DNA of 64,000 nt, taken from Ligustrum vulgare (taxonomy: Eukaryota; Streptophyta; Magnoliopsida; Lamiales; Oleaceae). This document shows positions 19,230-31,060 of this stretch, one piece after another. The position numbers were made by a program, and so were the translations under genes. The notes beneath the pieces were generated by a model, which was given only the letters and a program-made list of their open reading frames with translations, had not been told where the DNA came from and did not search any database. The stretch covers positions 2,683,501 through 2,747,500 of the forward strand of contig OY743189.1 of NCBI GenBank assembly GCA_963555705.1, given 5' to 3'. Position 1 is the stretch's first letter, and each line of letters opens with the position of its first letter.

Positions 19230-19591
19230 TTCAGGGATATATCTTGCAAAGAAAATAGTTTATTTCATTAAGGGTAAATAAGACAATTTGCAAAAAATGG
19301 GCATTTTGAAAAACTACATATCTAAAAGAGCTATTTCAACAAATCCCCCATCCAAATTTGCCATTTTATGAAAATAGCCAAAAAAATTTATCAAATCATA
19401 AAAATAGCTTTAGACATTAAAAATTATCAAAAATACTTTTATATATCATATTTCAACTATACTTAATTACTTATTAAAATTTAGAAAAGTTACAATTAAG
19501 TCTTTAAATCTTTACATTTACATACTTTTAATTAATTTTGTTTACATAATTTTAATTGATTTTTGTTCGCTCTGAGTAGCACCCCCTTTGT
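19230..19591 (+). other. Junction of EPRV copies A and B, non-coding
   Basis: Runs without a break from the end of ORF12 of copy A into the leader of copy B. It therefore shows the normal circular order of the viral genome. It matches both the left edge of copy A (from about 595) and the right edge of copy B (to about 27918). TATA-like stretch near 19437-19446. Confidence 0.75.
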
Positions 19592-20300
19592 TGATATCAG
19601 AGTCATATGACAGATCTAAAAGATAAATACTATATAACAAAATATAAAAATAAATACATGATATATACATCAAGATTTATAATTATGCATACATTAACAC
19701 TACCCGATAATTATAAAATAAAAATCTTGAGAACTTTAAAAGATTTAGACAAAGATATAATAATAGATATATAATCTAATAAATTTGGATATAATAGAGG
19801 AAGATTTTATTATCAACGAAATATTATATTTAATCCACAAAGACATGCTAGAAGAATTATATAAAGATTATAGATAAGGATTATCATAGAATAGATCGTC
19901 AATTAATTAAATATTTAGATATGAAGACAAATGAAAAATTAGATTTAATAATAGAATAAAAAAGAAATTTAATGGATCAAATAGGAGAAGAAAGAAATAT
20001 AAAAAGACAAGAAAAGCTAAGATTAAAATTATTAGAGAAAAAGATAGAATATTACTGTAGAATTTTAAAATAATTACCTAAAATACAAATGATTTTAGAT
20101 AACAAAGAGAAAACTAAAAAAGAAAAATATGATGAAATAAGAACATTGGAAGATTATCTGAAATATTATAGAACATATCATAGAAAATTAATGCTTAGAT
20201 CAATAGAAGAATTTTGTGAATATCAAATACTGAATTATAAAGAAGCAAAATATGAAACATAACTTATTCTAGAAATTGAACATATCAAAGGAAGAAATTA
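19592..20300 (+). pseudogene. EPRV-B decayed primer site, ORF1 and ORF2
   Basis: Decayed tRNA-Met primer site at 19592-19604, then the ORF1 start at 19607 with a stop near 19772. The ORF2 start codon is changed, but the in-frame TAA (19957-19959) followed by four codons and ATG (19972) is kept as in copy A. Further stops follow. Confidence 0.7.
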
Positions 20301-20723
20301 ATGACAGAATTTTCAGAAATAAAATTTGAAAAACAAATAATATAAAATATAAGACTTCTAGTTGGATCTTATCAAATCAAATGAGCTAATACAACTATGT
20401 TTCAACCATTAAGCTCATGGGGAGAATTTGATGAATTTCTTAATATACAATTAAATTGGATAAGTGCCTTTTTATGGCAAAGATATAAAAATAAAAAATT
20501 ACAAGATAAATTAGCTATTGAAGAATTACAACAGTTAACTATACAAGATATGAATATTAAAGAAAAATTACAAAATAAACTAACAATACAATTTAAAGAT
20601 ATGATAGGAGAAGTTAAAAATACTAGAAGAAGAATTAGAGTTACAAAAATTCATAAAAAAAAAACTTTAGGGAAACTAAAAGTTGAAGAAAAAATTGAAG
20701 AAGAACAAGATAAAAATGAATGA
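20301..20723 (+). pseudogene. EPRV-B ORF3, internally deleted
   Basis: ATG 20301, TGA at 20382-20384 after 27 codons, four codons, ATG 20397, the same geometry as copy A; copy B also has an extra TAA at about 20343. A 520-bp deletion joins the middle of the coiled coil to the last 30 codons. Otherwise open to 20723. Confidence 0.7.
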
Positions 20724-20794
20724 AGAATTAGACTTGCTTATAGAAAATTTTGACCAAATTAAGTCTAAAATTTTTTAATGAATACCAAATTTTA

Positions 20795-22010
20795 ATGAAT
20801 ATTGGAGGAGCACCTAGCCCAACTCCAATAGGAACTTTCAAACAAGAATTACCAGATTCAAATGAAAGTTATGGACATTTGTATACTAAACCACATAGAC
20901 AATACTATGATAGAATGAGGGATAGACAACCACCTCAAGGAAATAAGTATGAGGATAGATTTAAACCAAATGATAATTATGATAAATTTATCAATCATGG
21001 AGGAACAAAATTAGATCTAGATTGTAAAATAGATACCAAAAAAGCATTATTAACTTAAACAGATTCAATGATATTATTCTTTTTATACAATAAAGATGAT
21101 ACATGAGAAAATACTGAAAGAATAATAGATTTTTTAACAGCATCTTTTGAAGGAGATGTTAGGAATTGGTGGGAATGAATAAGTAGTGATACGAAAACAT
21201 TAATAAGAAGAAATGTACAAACAGAACTAATAAAATCAGATAGAAAATGTATAGAAAAGTTAGTAGATTATATTTTCGATGAATTTTTAGGAGAAAATTG
21301 GATAAGTAATGCTGAAACCGAATCAATTAGAGAAAAAGATAATGCAAGAATAAGATTAATAAATTTAACAATATGTGTAAAATCAAAGAATACACTTGTG
21401 AATTCAAAGAATACTATTATGCCCAATTCTATAGTAATGAAAATCAAGAAGTATACAGAGATATGTATTACAATAAACTAACATGTTCATGGGAAATTTA
21501 CTTTAAAATAGAATTTGAAAATTTTATCAAAGATAACCCTGGAATACCTAAAACATTAGAATCAAGGATAAAATTTCTATTTGAAAGATTAGCATATATA
21601 TGTCAACAAAGACAATTATTAAAGAAATCAAGAAAATTAACTAGAATATGTTGTGAAGATATGAAAAAACCTACCCAATTGGGATGTAATACTAAAAGGA
21701 GAAAAAATATTAAAAGAAAATATAAAAATAGAAAGTTTAAAAAAATCAGAAACTTTAAGAAAAGATATATAAAACTTAAGAGAAGATATTACAAAAGAAG
21801 ATATAATCCAAATAAAAAATAGAAAAATAAACCTCATAAGAAGACAAAAGTCAATGCAAGTGTTGGAATTGTGGAGAAATATGACATATAAGCCCTGATT
21901 GTAACAAGAAGAAAGTTAAAGTATTACAAAAAGAATATCTAGAGATAGAAAGTGAACTAAGTGAAATATCTTATATTGAACAATATTATGAGCAAGAGGT
22001 CTATATAAGG
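20795..22010 (+). pseudogene. EPRV-B coat protein
   Basis: Homologue of 11372-12637. Stops include a TAA near 21056 and a TGA near 21103, and there are small indels. The later part (21373-21822) is open and contains the Ile-Cys-Gln-Gln-Arg motif and the basic tract. The zinc knuckle near 21860-21905 keeps all its Cys residues but has a stop within it. Confidence 0.75.
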
Positions 22011-22016
22011 AAAGCA

Positions 22017-22572
22017 ATGAATCAAAATCAGAATAGAGAAATAAAAGAAATAGAAAATAATAACATAGATGTACTAGAATATGAAGGAATAGATGGTTAT
22101 GGATTGAAAGTAACTTTTGATAATAATAAATTCAAGAAAATACAAAAATTATCTTTAGATTTGAAAATAAGAAAATGGGAAATAAAACTTTATAGAAATG
22201 CTGTAAATATGAAAATAGAAGGTGAATTTTTGGAAAGAACATGTGAGGATCAAATATATTAATTGATATAGGAGTTAGCGAATGTTATATAGCTTCAAAC
22301 AGGAATAAATGGTTAATTTCTCATAGAACTGATCCGTATAGATACATAAATTTTGATGGACAATTACATACTACTGAGCTTGAAGTCAAAGTACCAATAA
22401 AAATAGGAGGAATAAATCTCTTAGTACCATGTCATGTAGATAGTAGTATTGTAAATTCTCATATATTATTAGGAATGAGTTTCCTAAATAGACTAGAAGA
22501 TTATAGTATAAAACGTGAAGGATTATACATAACCCATAACAGTCAAACTATACTATGTAGAAAAGCTGAATA
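22017..22572 (+). pseudogene. EPRV-B movement protein remnant and first retropepsin
   Basis: ATG 22017 corresponds to 12618 of copy A. After about 55 codons a 759-bp (253-codon, in-frame) deletion removes nearly all of the movement protein domain and joins directly to the linker before the retropepsin. The protease Asp-Thr-Gly is changed to Asp-Ile-Gly. It ends TAA directly followed by ATG (22571-22576) as in copy A. Confidence 0.75.
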
Positions 22573-22573
22573 A

Positions 22574-24476
22574 ATGAATAACCACATAAGTTTTCCATTA
22601 GCTGTTTATATACAAGTTACCATTGTTGAAATAAATAAAACAACTTGTGCATTAATTGACATAGGAGGTGATATAACAATATTTAAAAGTTTCTTAATAA
22701 AATCATGGAATACTAATGGAAATGTAAAAATTACAGGAGTAACAGGAGAAAACATTTAAATAATTAATAGTGCTGATAAAATTGATAAAATACTTGGGAG
22801 TAAACAAATAGTTGTAAATAAAATATATAGTTATAACAAATTAGAATGTGATATATTACTAGAAAATGACTTTATACAACAATTTCAATATTATAAACAA
22901 AATATTTACATGATAATGTTACAAACACCTTGTGGACATTTATTAAAAATACCAAGAGAATTTAGACATTACAGAATTCAACCAACATAGCGTGGTGATA
23001 AATGGGAGAAAAAATCAATTACACAAAATGAAATAAAAAATAAAATAATAATGTATAAAAAAGTCTTGAAAACAAATATACAAACAAGTATGGAAAAAAT
23101 CATTGATCAATTAGAAAAAAATTGTGGAGAAAATCCATTATTATTTTGAAAACCACATCATCCAAAAGCTAAAATAGAACTAACAGAAAATATTATTATA
23201 AGAGTTAGGCCAAAGATGTATACCATACAAGATACACAAGAATTTAAAATTCAAATAAAATAATTGCTTAACCAAAATTTAATCAGACCTAGTAATGGAC
23301 CCCATAGTAGTCCAGCTTTCATGGTAATAAAACATTCCGAACAAAAAAGAGAAAAAATTGGAATGGTGATAAATTATAAAGAATTAGAAAAATATACCAA
23401 ATTTGATGGATACTTTCTACCAAATAAAGAAGTATTGATAAACCTTACAAAAGGAAAACAATACTACTCTAAATTTGATTGTAAATCAGAATTTTGGCAA
23501 GTGAAAATGGAAGAAGATAATATTCAATATACAACATTTAGTATACCCCAAGGTAAGTATGAATGGATGGTAATGTCATTTGATTTTAAAAATGCACCAC
23601 AAATATATCAAAGAAAAATGGATAACATATTTAGAAATTTAATAAATTCTTAATTATCTATGTTGATGATATACTGATACGTTCTAATAATAAACAAGAA
23701 CATAGAAATCATTTAATAAAATTCATAAATGAATGTAAAATGAAGGAATTGTTCTTTCAAAAAGCAAAGCTATAATAGAAAAAATGAAATCGACTTCCTC
23801 GGATTATCTATAGATAAAAAGGGAATAAAACTACAAACTCACATATCCAAAAAGATAGAAAACTTTCTAGATAAATTAGAATCAAAAGAATAAATACAAA
23901 AATTCTTAGGATGTTTAAATTATGCAGAATGATTTATTGAAAATCTTTCAAAAAAGTGACATAAAATCCAGATTTTACTCATAAAGATAAATATCAAAGG
24001 ATGGAGTGATGAGCACATAGAAATTGTTAAATCGCTCAAGGAAGAATGTAAAAATTTACCAAAATTAAGATTACAAGATGAAAAAGATAATCTAATAGTT
24101 AATACTGATGCCTCAGATAAATATTATGCAGCAATATTAAAAGCAGATCTTAATGAAATTTGCAGATATTCTAGTGGAATGTTTAACCAAACAGAAATAA
24201 ATTATACTACCCATGAAAAAGAATTGTTAGCAATTATCAGAGGAATAAAAAAGTTTTCATTATTTTTATTATCCAAAAAATTCATTGTTAAAACTGATAA
24301 TTCTCAAGTTGCAGGCTTAGTAAAAAAATAAAATACCACCAGAACCTTAATATAGGAGGCTCCATAGATGGCAAGCCTATTTGAAATTTTATAATTTTGA
24401 TATAATTCATATTAAAGGTGTCAATAATTATCTTACAGATTTTTTAAGCAGGATTATTGAATTTGCAGATGGATAA
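22574..24476 (+). pseudogene. EPRV-B second retropepsin, RT and RNase H
   Basis: Same start and domain order as 13893-15797. Many stops and frameshifts (for example TAA near 22757 and 22988, TGA near 23149). Open for 129 codons at 23264-23653 over the RT fingers and palm. The palm box just downstream still encodes Tyr-Val-Asp-Asp, although a frameshift precedes it. The second protease motif is Asp-Ile-Gly. Confidence 0.8.
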
Positions 24477-25530
24477 TATCAAAAAATCCTTGATAGACTC
24501 CAAACAGCAAATAAACTTCCTCACAGAAGAAGTTGAAGATATAAAACTTGGAATTGAACAACTAGCAGAGACTCTCCAAGAAAGTTTCAAGCAGTTGATG
24601 GATATCTCAATTTCTCATTACAATTATACCAAAGAATTGAGCGATAACATAATTAAGATTGAATCATAGTTTGAATCGTTAATTACCAAACAGGTTATCT
24701 CAAAAATACAAACAGGTACATTTTCTGGAAGTAGTGGTGGACCAACGATTAAAATAGATGAACCAAGTCCTAAGAAAGTGGTCATAAATAAAGTCAGTCC
24801 TTGAAAAGTGACAATCAATGCCAAAGACGAACATACAAGGGTAATCAAAATTCGTGCTGAGGAGGAAGATGATTCTTTTTTTTTTTTTTTTTTTTACCAA
24901 GAGAAGACGAATATAAAACTACTGCTAGAATTATTTATGAACTCCAAGAATGTGATTATTATTACATTTCGTCTGGAGATCATGTATACCCAAAATTGAT
25001 AGTTACTCAGGGAGGAGATCCAGTTATGACAAAAATGATAGCTGATTATGGATTTTTGAATCTTATCTAACCAGGAAAAGATCTGAAAGAAATTGAAAAT
25101 TTTGATGATTTATTAAAAGGAGAAATTTCAAAGTTTGCCCAAGGAAGACCTATAAATTTAAAATTTTATTCAATTAGTCTTGAAATTGATGGAAGGATGT
25201 ATTATCATACTGAGCATATTATCACAATTGGATATGTTGCTCGAAATTTCTAGATAGAAGTTGGAAAAAATACCAAACCTGTACCAAATATTACAGGATC
25301 ATGGTTTAGATTTCGAAGGGTGTTGGGAATTAAGGTTCTCTACAACATTGCCAAAAACTTATTTGATAAAAAATTCAAATGCATATGTCAATATAATGGA
25401 TAGACCCTCCTCACTAATGGAGGAAAAGAAAAGTCAACAAGTTTGACACTCATCAGATCCATGAAAGTTTTGCAACCTTACAAGAGGCGTGCCTTGTTAG
25501 AAATTGCCCCGCATGCCAACAAAATTGATG
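24457..25530 (+). pseudogene. EPRV-B ORF7
   Basis: Homologue of 15778-16875. Broken by a TAG (about 24667), a TGA (about 24802), an expanded T-run of about 20 bases (24875-24895) where copy A has only six, and later stops and indels. The T-run expansion is a slippage event in copy B. Confidence 0.7.
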
Positions 25531-26229
25531 GACATCGAGAACTTTCTTTATTAAAGGAAGATGTAGCGTGCCAAAAGTAGACAGTCTCATGTAAGGGCCA
25601 TGTGAGGTAATAAATAATAGAGGGACTTTGTGTATCCTTGTAATAAATAATAGAGGGACAGGTGTGTCCTTGTGATATTATGAAAGTTTTTAAATTATTG
25701 TATCCATTATGTAAGCAATGATGTAAGAGGTTATATAGTAGTACCTCTTGAAGCTATATAAAAAGAAGCCTTCTGGCTAGGAAAAGGCATAGATCACTTG
25801 AGCACTCAATTTGTGAGAAAAGCCAAAGAAATCCTCTGTCTTTGAAAAAATTCTCATACCAACCTTATATCAATCTTCATATTATCAATAAAATTCCAAT
25901 CAATTTGTAAAAATATGATGAGTTTCTAAATTTCTGTCTTCTAAATCCTAATCTCCTACAAGAAGATATATTGTTAAGAAAATTCCTTACAATTTGTCCA
26001 AAAATTTTTCCAGAAGAATGTTATACAGTGAAGGCATGGATTTAGGTGAGGCTAATTACTCGTGAAGGCAGAAGACAGTTGAATGGAATGATAGCAGGAA
26101 CCTGTGAGCTCGAAGGTCAGTAGCATCGGGAGAATAAAAAGGTACAAAGAACATGAAAAGAGGTAAATATTCTTAATAAATCCATCTTTATGGAATTAGG
26201 AGGAAGAAGAACTGTTAAAACAAGTTATC
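25531..26229 (+). promoter_or_regulatory. EPRV-B intergenic region with promoter
   Basis: Contains a duplicated block with GTAATAAATAATAGAGGGAC (near 25609 and 25650), TGATGTAA-type repeats (about 25707-25726), and TATATAAAAAG at about 25755-25765. Same layout as 16876-17613. Confidence 0.65.
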
Positions 26230-27798
26230 ATGTCAAAATTTAGGATTATTAAGTTTACTTATTAAAACAGTCATTATAAGAATGAATATCATAGCATAAC
26301 TGAACATTTATTCATGCATAAATAATTTACTAGACCCAATAATAAAATAAAAAAGTTATATCATGTCTATATGTCATGTTTGTTAGCTATTTTTCCTAAA
26401 TTAAAAGAATTACTAGGAATAGAAATTACAAAAACAATCATTTACTTTTGTCTTGATAGTGATAATACTGAAATAAATAATGAGTTATTTTTAGAATATG
26501 TATTTAGTATCGATAATGATTATGATCCTATAAAAGATTATGACAGTGATGGAAGAGACGAAACTTTCTTTACCAGTTTTTAAAAATTCTTGATATCATG
26601 AATGAAGGAAATTACATCATGAGAAAATCCAGATATAAGAGAGGTCCATATAAAGTTAAAAAGAATATTAAAAATAGAAGAGGAATCGAATATGAAAATG
26701 AAATTGATAAAATAGGATACTAAGAGCAACTTTATGCATCACAAGAGATATTAAAAAGTTTTAAAGAAAATTTGATAGAAAATTTTGCTAAAGGTACTGT
26801 AAAATCTATAGTAATACAAGATATCCAAGATATAATTGATAAAATAGAAAAAAGAAAGAAGAACATTTCAAAATATAATATACAATTTGAACATAGCCTG
26901 GATATCATGGTCGATATAGCTATTATTAACTCTCAAACACTGATAGAATTTGAAAAGTTACTTGAAACTTTATAGATTATTTTACAACTACTTTATACCT
27001 CTGTTTTTTCAGTTTGATTTTAAAAATGCTTGGATATACAATTATAGGACTAGATAATCTGTTAGAAAGAATAATGGAATAAATAAATAAAATTACATCT
27101 CAATTAATGGATATAGATAAATCATCTGAAGAATATTATGTACTTTCAGAAAATTGTGAGCAATACATTATAGACTATTCTAATATATCACAATAAAGAA
27201 TGAATTATATAATAAAATGATGACCAATGATAATCCATTCCTAATATAATGCCAGGATATACAATCAAAGGATTAGATAACATGTTGGATAAATTGAAAG
27301 AAAAAATGGAAGATATTAAACATAAAATGGAAAATGAGAATATATCTTCCGATGAATATAATAGACTTTTAGAAAAGTATGAACAATAAATTGCAGATTA
27401 TTATATCTTACTAGATCAAAGAATGGACTTATACGCAAAAAGTTTGTATAACAATTTATCAACTTGAAAGTTTAAATTTATGGACACTTTACAAGCATCA
27501 ACTTCTAATAACTGTAATCATAAACTGTATTAAGAAAACAAAGATATTTCTTTTTTATTAGCTATTGCTGAAAAACCTAAAAAATATAAATTCTGTTGGA
27601 CAATCTAAACTAAAAGATACATACGAAAATATTGACTATGTTTGCTTAAATATAATAGAATTTGATTATGTCGAAACATCTAAAAACATAAATAAAATTC
27701 ATAGAATTATAAAAGAATACGAAAATATAGAAGAAGAAGTATCTGAAGGAAAAAATATGAATATAATAAGAAGTACTGAATTAAATCAACCTAACTAA
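26230..27798 (+). pseudogene. EPRV-B ORF8 to ORF12 cluster
   Basis: Five broken ORFs in the same order as 17614-19229: ORF8 at 26230-26583 (two early stops), ORF9 at 26598-26975 (stop near 26721), ORF10 at about 27026-27215, ORF11 at 27249-27467 (one stop) and ORF12 at 27480-27798 (stop near 27530, then indels). Both copies keep the tandem pair ORF10/ORF11 with the shared Gly-Tyr-Thr-Ile start. This shows the block belonged to the virus before the copies diverged. Confidence 0.7.
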
Positions 27799-27918
27799 AT
27801 TAAAGGACATACCCTGCAAAGATAATAATTCACTTCATTAAGGATAATAAAGACAATTTGAAAAAAATGGGCATTTTGAAAAACTACATGTTTGGTAAGG
27901 CTAATTTAATAAATCTCC

Positions 27919-28439
27919 CGATATTTTGCCCCAAGTGATGTCTGCCTTTTTTACCAGACCGTGTTTTGGGTAAATCGCGTGTTTTGGAACTCGATTTGGT
28001 TTCCTTTGCATTTTTTTGGTTTTCGAAAACTCGTTTTTAAAATTGGTAAGTGAACGCGTTTTCAGTATTTTCAAAAATTGAAAACTAAAAACGACCCGAA
28101 AACGATAAAGAGAACAAGGCATCTCACTACCTCATTTTTTGTCACCATTTTTTGTCGGATAATTATATTGACATCACAACATTTGTTAACTACACTACAT
28201 TTTATTTTTAATGAATATCCCAAAGTTTTTCTTATTTTTACACTTATACTCCCAAGTTTTTTATATAAATGTTTTATCATCAATCATCTGTTAATTTTCA
28301 TATCTTGTTCATAAAGATGATTTTTGTCCAAAATATTTCTTATGAGGGCGAGAAAAACTTATTTATCTCTAGTAGCTTTAAATAATCTAAATAAATAACT
28401 AATACAAAATTTTTCTAATAGCCTTGCACTGGATTAAAA
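27919..28439. other. Flanking DNA, nothing recognised
   Basis: AT-rich sequence after the virus array, with several short frames and no domain. It contains neither viral nor clear LTR sequence. Confidence 0.4.
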
Positions 28440-29344
28440 ACCAAGCTGCAGGAGGATATTAATATCGTACTTTCAGAAACAGGGCAGATTTAATATATTT
28501 GCTAAAAACTCTTTCTAAACTTGTTTAGAACTATTTTAAAATTTTTAAAACAATGAGTTTACCCTGTTAAACATTTAGGATCATCATTCCTACTTTAATA
28601 ATGTCATTTTCACAACAACAACATAAAAAAAAAAATCAATACTTCATAAAAATAATATTTAATCATCAAGCGGAATTTTAAAATACAAGGCCCATTTCTT
28701 TTCATAAGAATCTATTTATACATCTCAAAACCGAGCCCCAAATAGTATTTAACTCTTAAATACTAAAAGAATAAAATTTCATTCTAAAATAGTTTTAAGT
28801 ACAAAAGGCTTAATCTTTCATCTCTTTTGATTACCAATAAGTACTCTTCATTCTCGGTCGGTATTCTCCATAGGGAATCCACAATACAAAAACAAATGCT
28901 CCATTTCCTGTAAAAAGAGATATGAAACAACTATGAACCACATGGTCCAGTGAATAAAACTTGATATGTGTAATAAGAGGTAAATTTTAACATAAACTGT
29001 ATAAAGTGATATAAGTTTATATCATTCTCAATATTTTCTTGTCAAACTTTCACTTACTTAAGAATGAATATAAATCATACAATTTACCTCTTAACTTTGA
29101 GGAGAATAAGTAATTCACGTAAATCTGTCCGGAATCATCTCAAGTATTCTTTACCATATAAAACATTTTGTCTCATGAAATCTCAACATAAGAATACTTG
29201 AATTCACATATTACATATCATTCTCAAATTACATAATGTAGTCAAAAGAATATGCATGTCATGATGTAATGTATGAACTCTCTAACATCATTTATTAATT
29301 TCTTTGGGCCCCTACTCTAAGAGTAAATATTCACGGAGCGCTCA

Positions 29345-29480
29345 ATATAAGATTTGATACCCTTTCGGCACAAATCTAGTATCCTTCCGGTACGATTCTG
29401 ATAAATATAAGATCTGATACCCTTCCGGCACAAATCTAATACCCTTCCGGTACAATTCTAGTACCCTTCCGGTACAACTG
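29345..29480. repeat. Short tandem repeats around CCCTTCCGGTAC
   Basis: At least five imperfect copies of a unit with (T)ACCCTTCCGG(T/C)AC followed by AA-T-CT, spaced about 20-60 bp. They lie within the chromovirus-type LTR. Confidence 0.8.
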
Positions 29481-29954
29481 GTGAATACTTAACATCTTAG
29501 AGTTCTATTCTTATTCATGCACATTCTTAGGTATACTTTTGAACCTAACTGCATGCTTAGAGAATGAAACATGAATACATTTAAGACTTTGCATGAGAGT
29601 TACATCTCAACATCTGATGCTCATGCAATCAAAACTTCTAACACTTCACTTGATCAACGTAAAAGCACATAGTTTTGCTAAAGTCTTTGCATGCAAGATA
29701 GAATTCTTTGAACTTAACATAATAGGAGCTTTAACTACTAAGTATATCAATTAAGCTCACATGTGCTTCACATAATTGAAGAACAATTACCATTCAATGG
29801 AGAAAGCTTGCTACACTTAGACTGATTAAGAGTAAACTTATATTTAAACAAATTATAAAGATCAAATGACTTACAAGTTGATGGAAATAATTTAAAGAAT
29901 CTGAAAATAAATTTGACACATCTACTTAAAGATGTAATTACAACAAAATGCTTA

Positions 29955-30295
29955 TGAATTCATCCAAAATCTAAACTTAACTTTAAAGTACTCAAATATC
30001 CTTATTTAAATCTGAATTTAACTTTAAAGTATCCAAAAATCATCATTTAAAAATCTGAAGATTTCCTTTAAAGTACCAAATCAACATTAGTTAAGAATCT
30101 GAAAAATTGCTTAAAGTACTCTAAATAAACCGTTTCAAGAATCTGAAAATAACTTTAAAATATACAACTAACATTATTCAAGAATTCAAGAATCTCAAAT
30201 TAACTTTAAAATATATAAATAACCTTAACAAGAGTCTGAAAATAACTTTAAACTATACCACTAACATTATTCAAGAATCTGAAAATGCTAGATTA
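29955..30295. repeat. Degenerate minisatellite, unit about 50-60 bp
   Basis: Six or so diverged copies built on AATCTGAAAATAACTTTAAA followed by a variable AT-rich spacer and an AACATTATTCAAG block. AT-rich and non-coding. Confidence 0.75.
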
Positions 30296-31060
30296 AGGTA
30301 AATTAAGTCACTTTTGAAGTTTAGAGCTTGTTTTACTTCATTTTATACACATGCAATATTGTCTTGGTGATGATAACCCTCATATAAATGAAGGATCCAA
30401 CATGTAATTAAATAAAACACAAAATTATTGCAGTAGCTCTTTAGATCCCAAAAGAAACATAAGCTATTGAACAAAAATTAACTTTAAATTAGTACTAAGT
30501 GAAAAAGTTAAGGAGAAGCATGAAATCAAACATTAAGTATTAAATAATCACAATTATATAACTCTAATCAGTCAAGGATATTGCTTTACTGCAGAAACTA
30601 AACAACAAATAATAAAAATTGCAAGAAAACACATAAATGCTTTACTTACACATTTCATCAAACACTTAGAAGACAATTATATTCTTAACATTAAATCTTG
30701 AACCATAGTTCAGCAAATCAACATAATCAATAAAGATCATTTTAAATTCTGTAACTTAAGAGTATACTTCAACACTAAATGAAAAACTTAACACAATATT
30801 ACACAAATCAAGTTTCACTCACCTCTAACTTAGATAATATGATTTTGAGTCAATACACCTATAATCATTTAACCAACTGTTAGAGTAACTTCAATATACT
30901 AAAATCTTACTTCTTAGTCCAAGTTTTACCGATAAAATCCATCCAAAAATGAGGATTTCGCAGTTTAGAACAATCTGCCTAGAATTGCGAAATGCTACTA
31001 GAAGCCTCTGTCTAGGCTTCTGATAGCCTCGTCCAGCAGAAAATTTTCCCTTCTTCCATT

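Larger units (their letters stand above)
595..19335 (+). mobile_element. Endogenous pararetrovirus copy A (Caulimoviridae)
   Basis: This is a full genome unit of an integrated plant pararetrovirus, interrupted by a Ty3/gypsy element at 2082-10874. Taking the primer-site-to-primer-site distance (852 to 19592) and subtracting the insert with its 5-bp duplication gives a unit of about 9.94 kb. The order is primer site, ORF1, ORF2, ORF3, coat protein, movement protein plus retropepsin, retropepsin plus RT-RNase H, ORF7, promoter, ORF8-12. There are no LTRs or integrase, as expected for Caulimoviridae. The coat protein lying before the movement protein fits my recollection of cavemo- and solendoviruses; genus placement is inference. 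Premature stops, frameshifts and an altered RT active site show that it is a non-functional fossil. Confidence 0.9.
19336..27918 (+). mobile_element. Endogenous pararetrovirus copy B
   Basis: Second unit in the same orientation, with the same gene order but many more stops and frameshifts. Relative to copy A it lacks about 520 bp of ORF3 (junction at AAAAATA microhomology) and 759 bp of the movement protein gene (junction at GAAAT microhomology). Its right edge maps to the same viral position as the left edge of copy A. It retains the original sense at several sites broken in copy A, including both Asp of the RT box. Confidence 0.9.
28440..31060 (-). repeat. Long chromovirus-type LTR, left part
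   Basis: Non-coding sequence with landmarks I associate with Tekay/Del-type LTRs: a GGGCCC-containing block (about 29306) beside AGCGCTC, and repeated CCCTTCCGGTAC motifs. The rest lies beyond the copia insertion at 39994-40819, which ends with TGTAACA on the minus strand. No gag or pol flanks it, so it is probably a solo LTR. The left boundary is not determined. Confidence 0.5.

Noticed and set aside
578..27928. Shared 9-mer GATATTTTG beside both edges of the virus array as a target duplication
   Set aside because: The left copy (578-586) is about 10 bases away from the viral edge and the word is AT-rich; Caulimoviridae do not need duplications. Treated as chance.
29345..30295. CRISPR-like repeat arrays
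   Set aside because: Repeats are imperfect and spacers are similar to each other; the context is a plant LTR.
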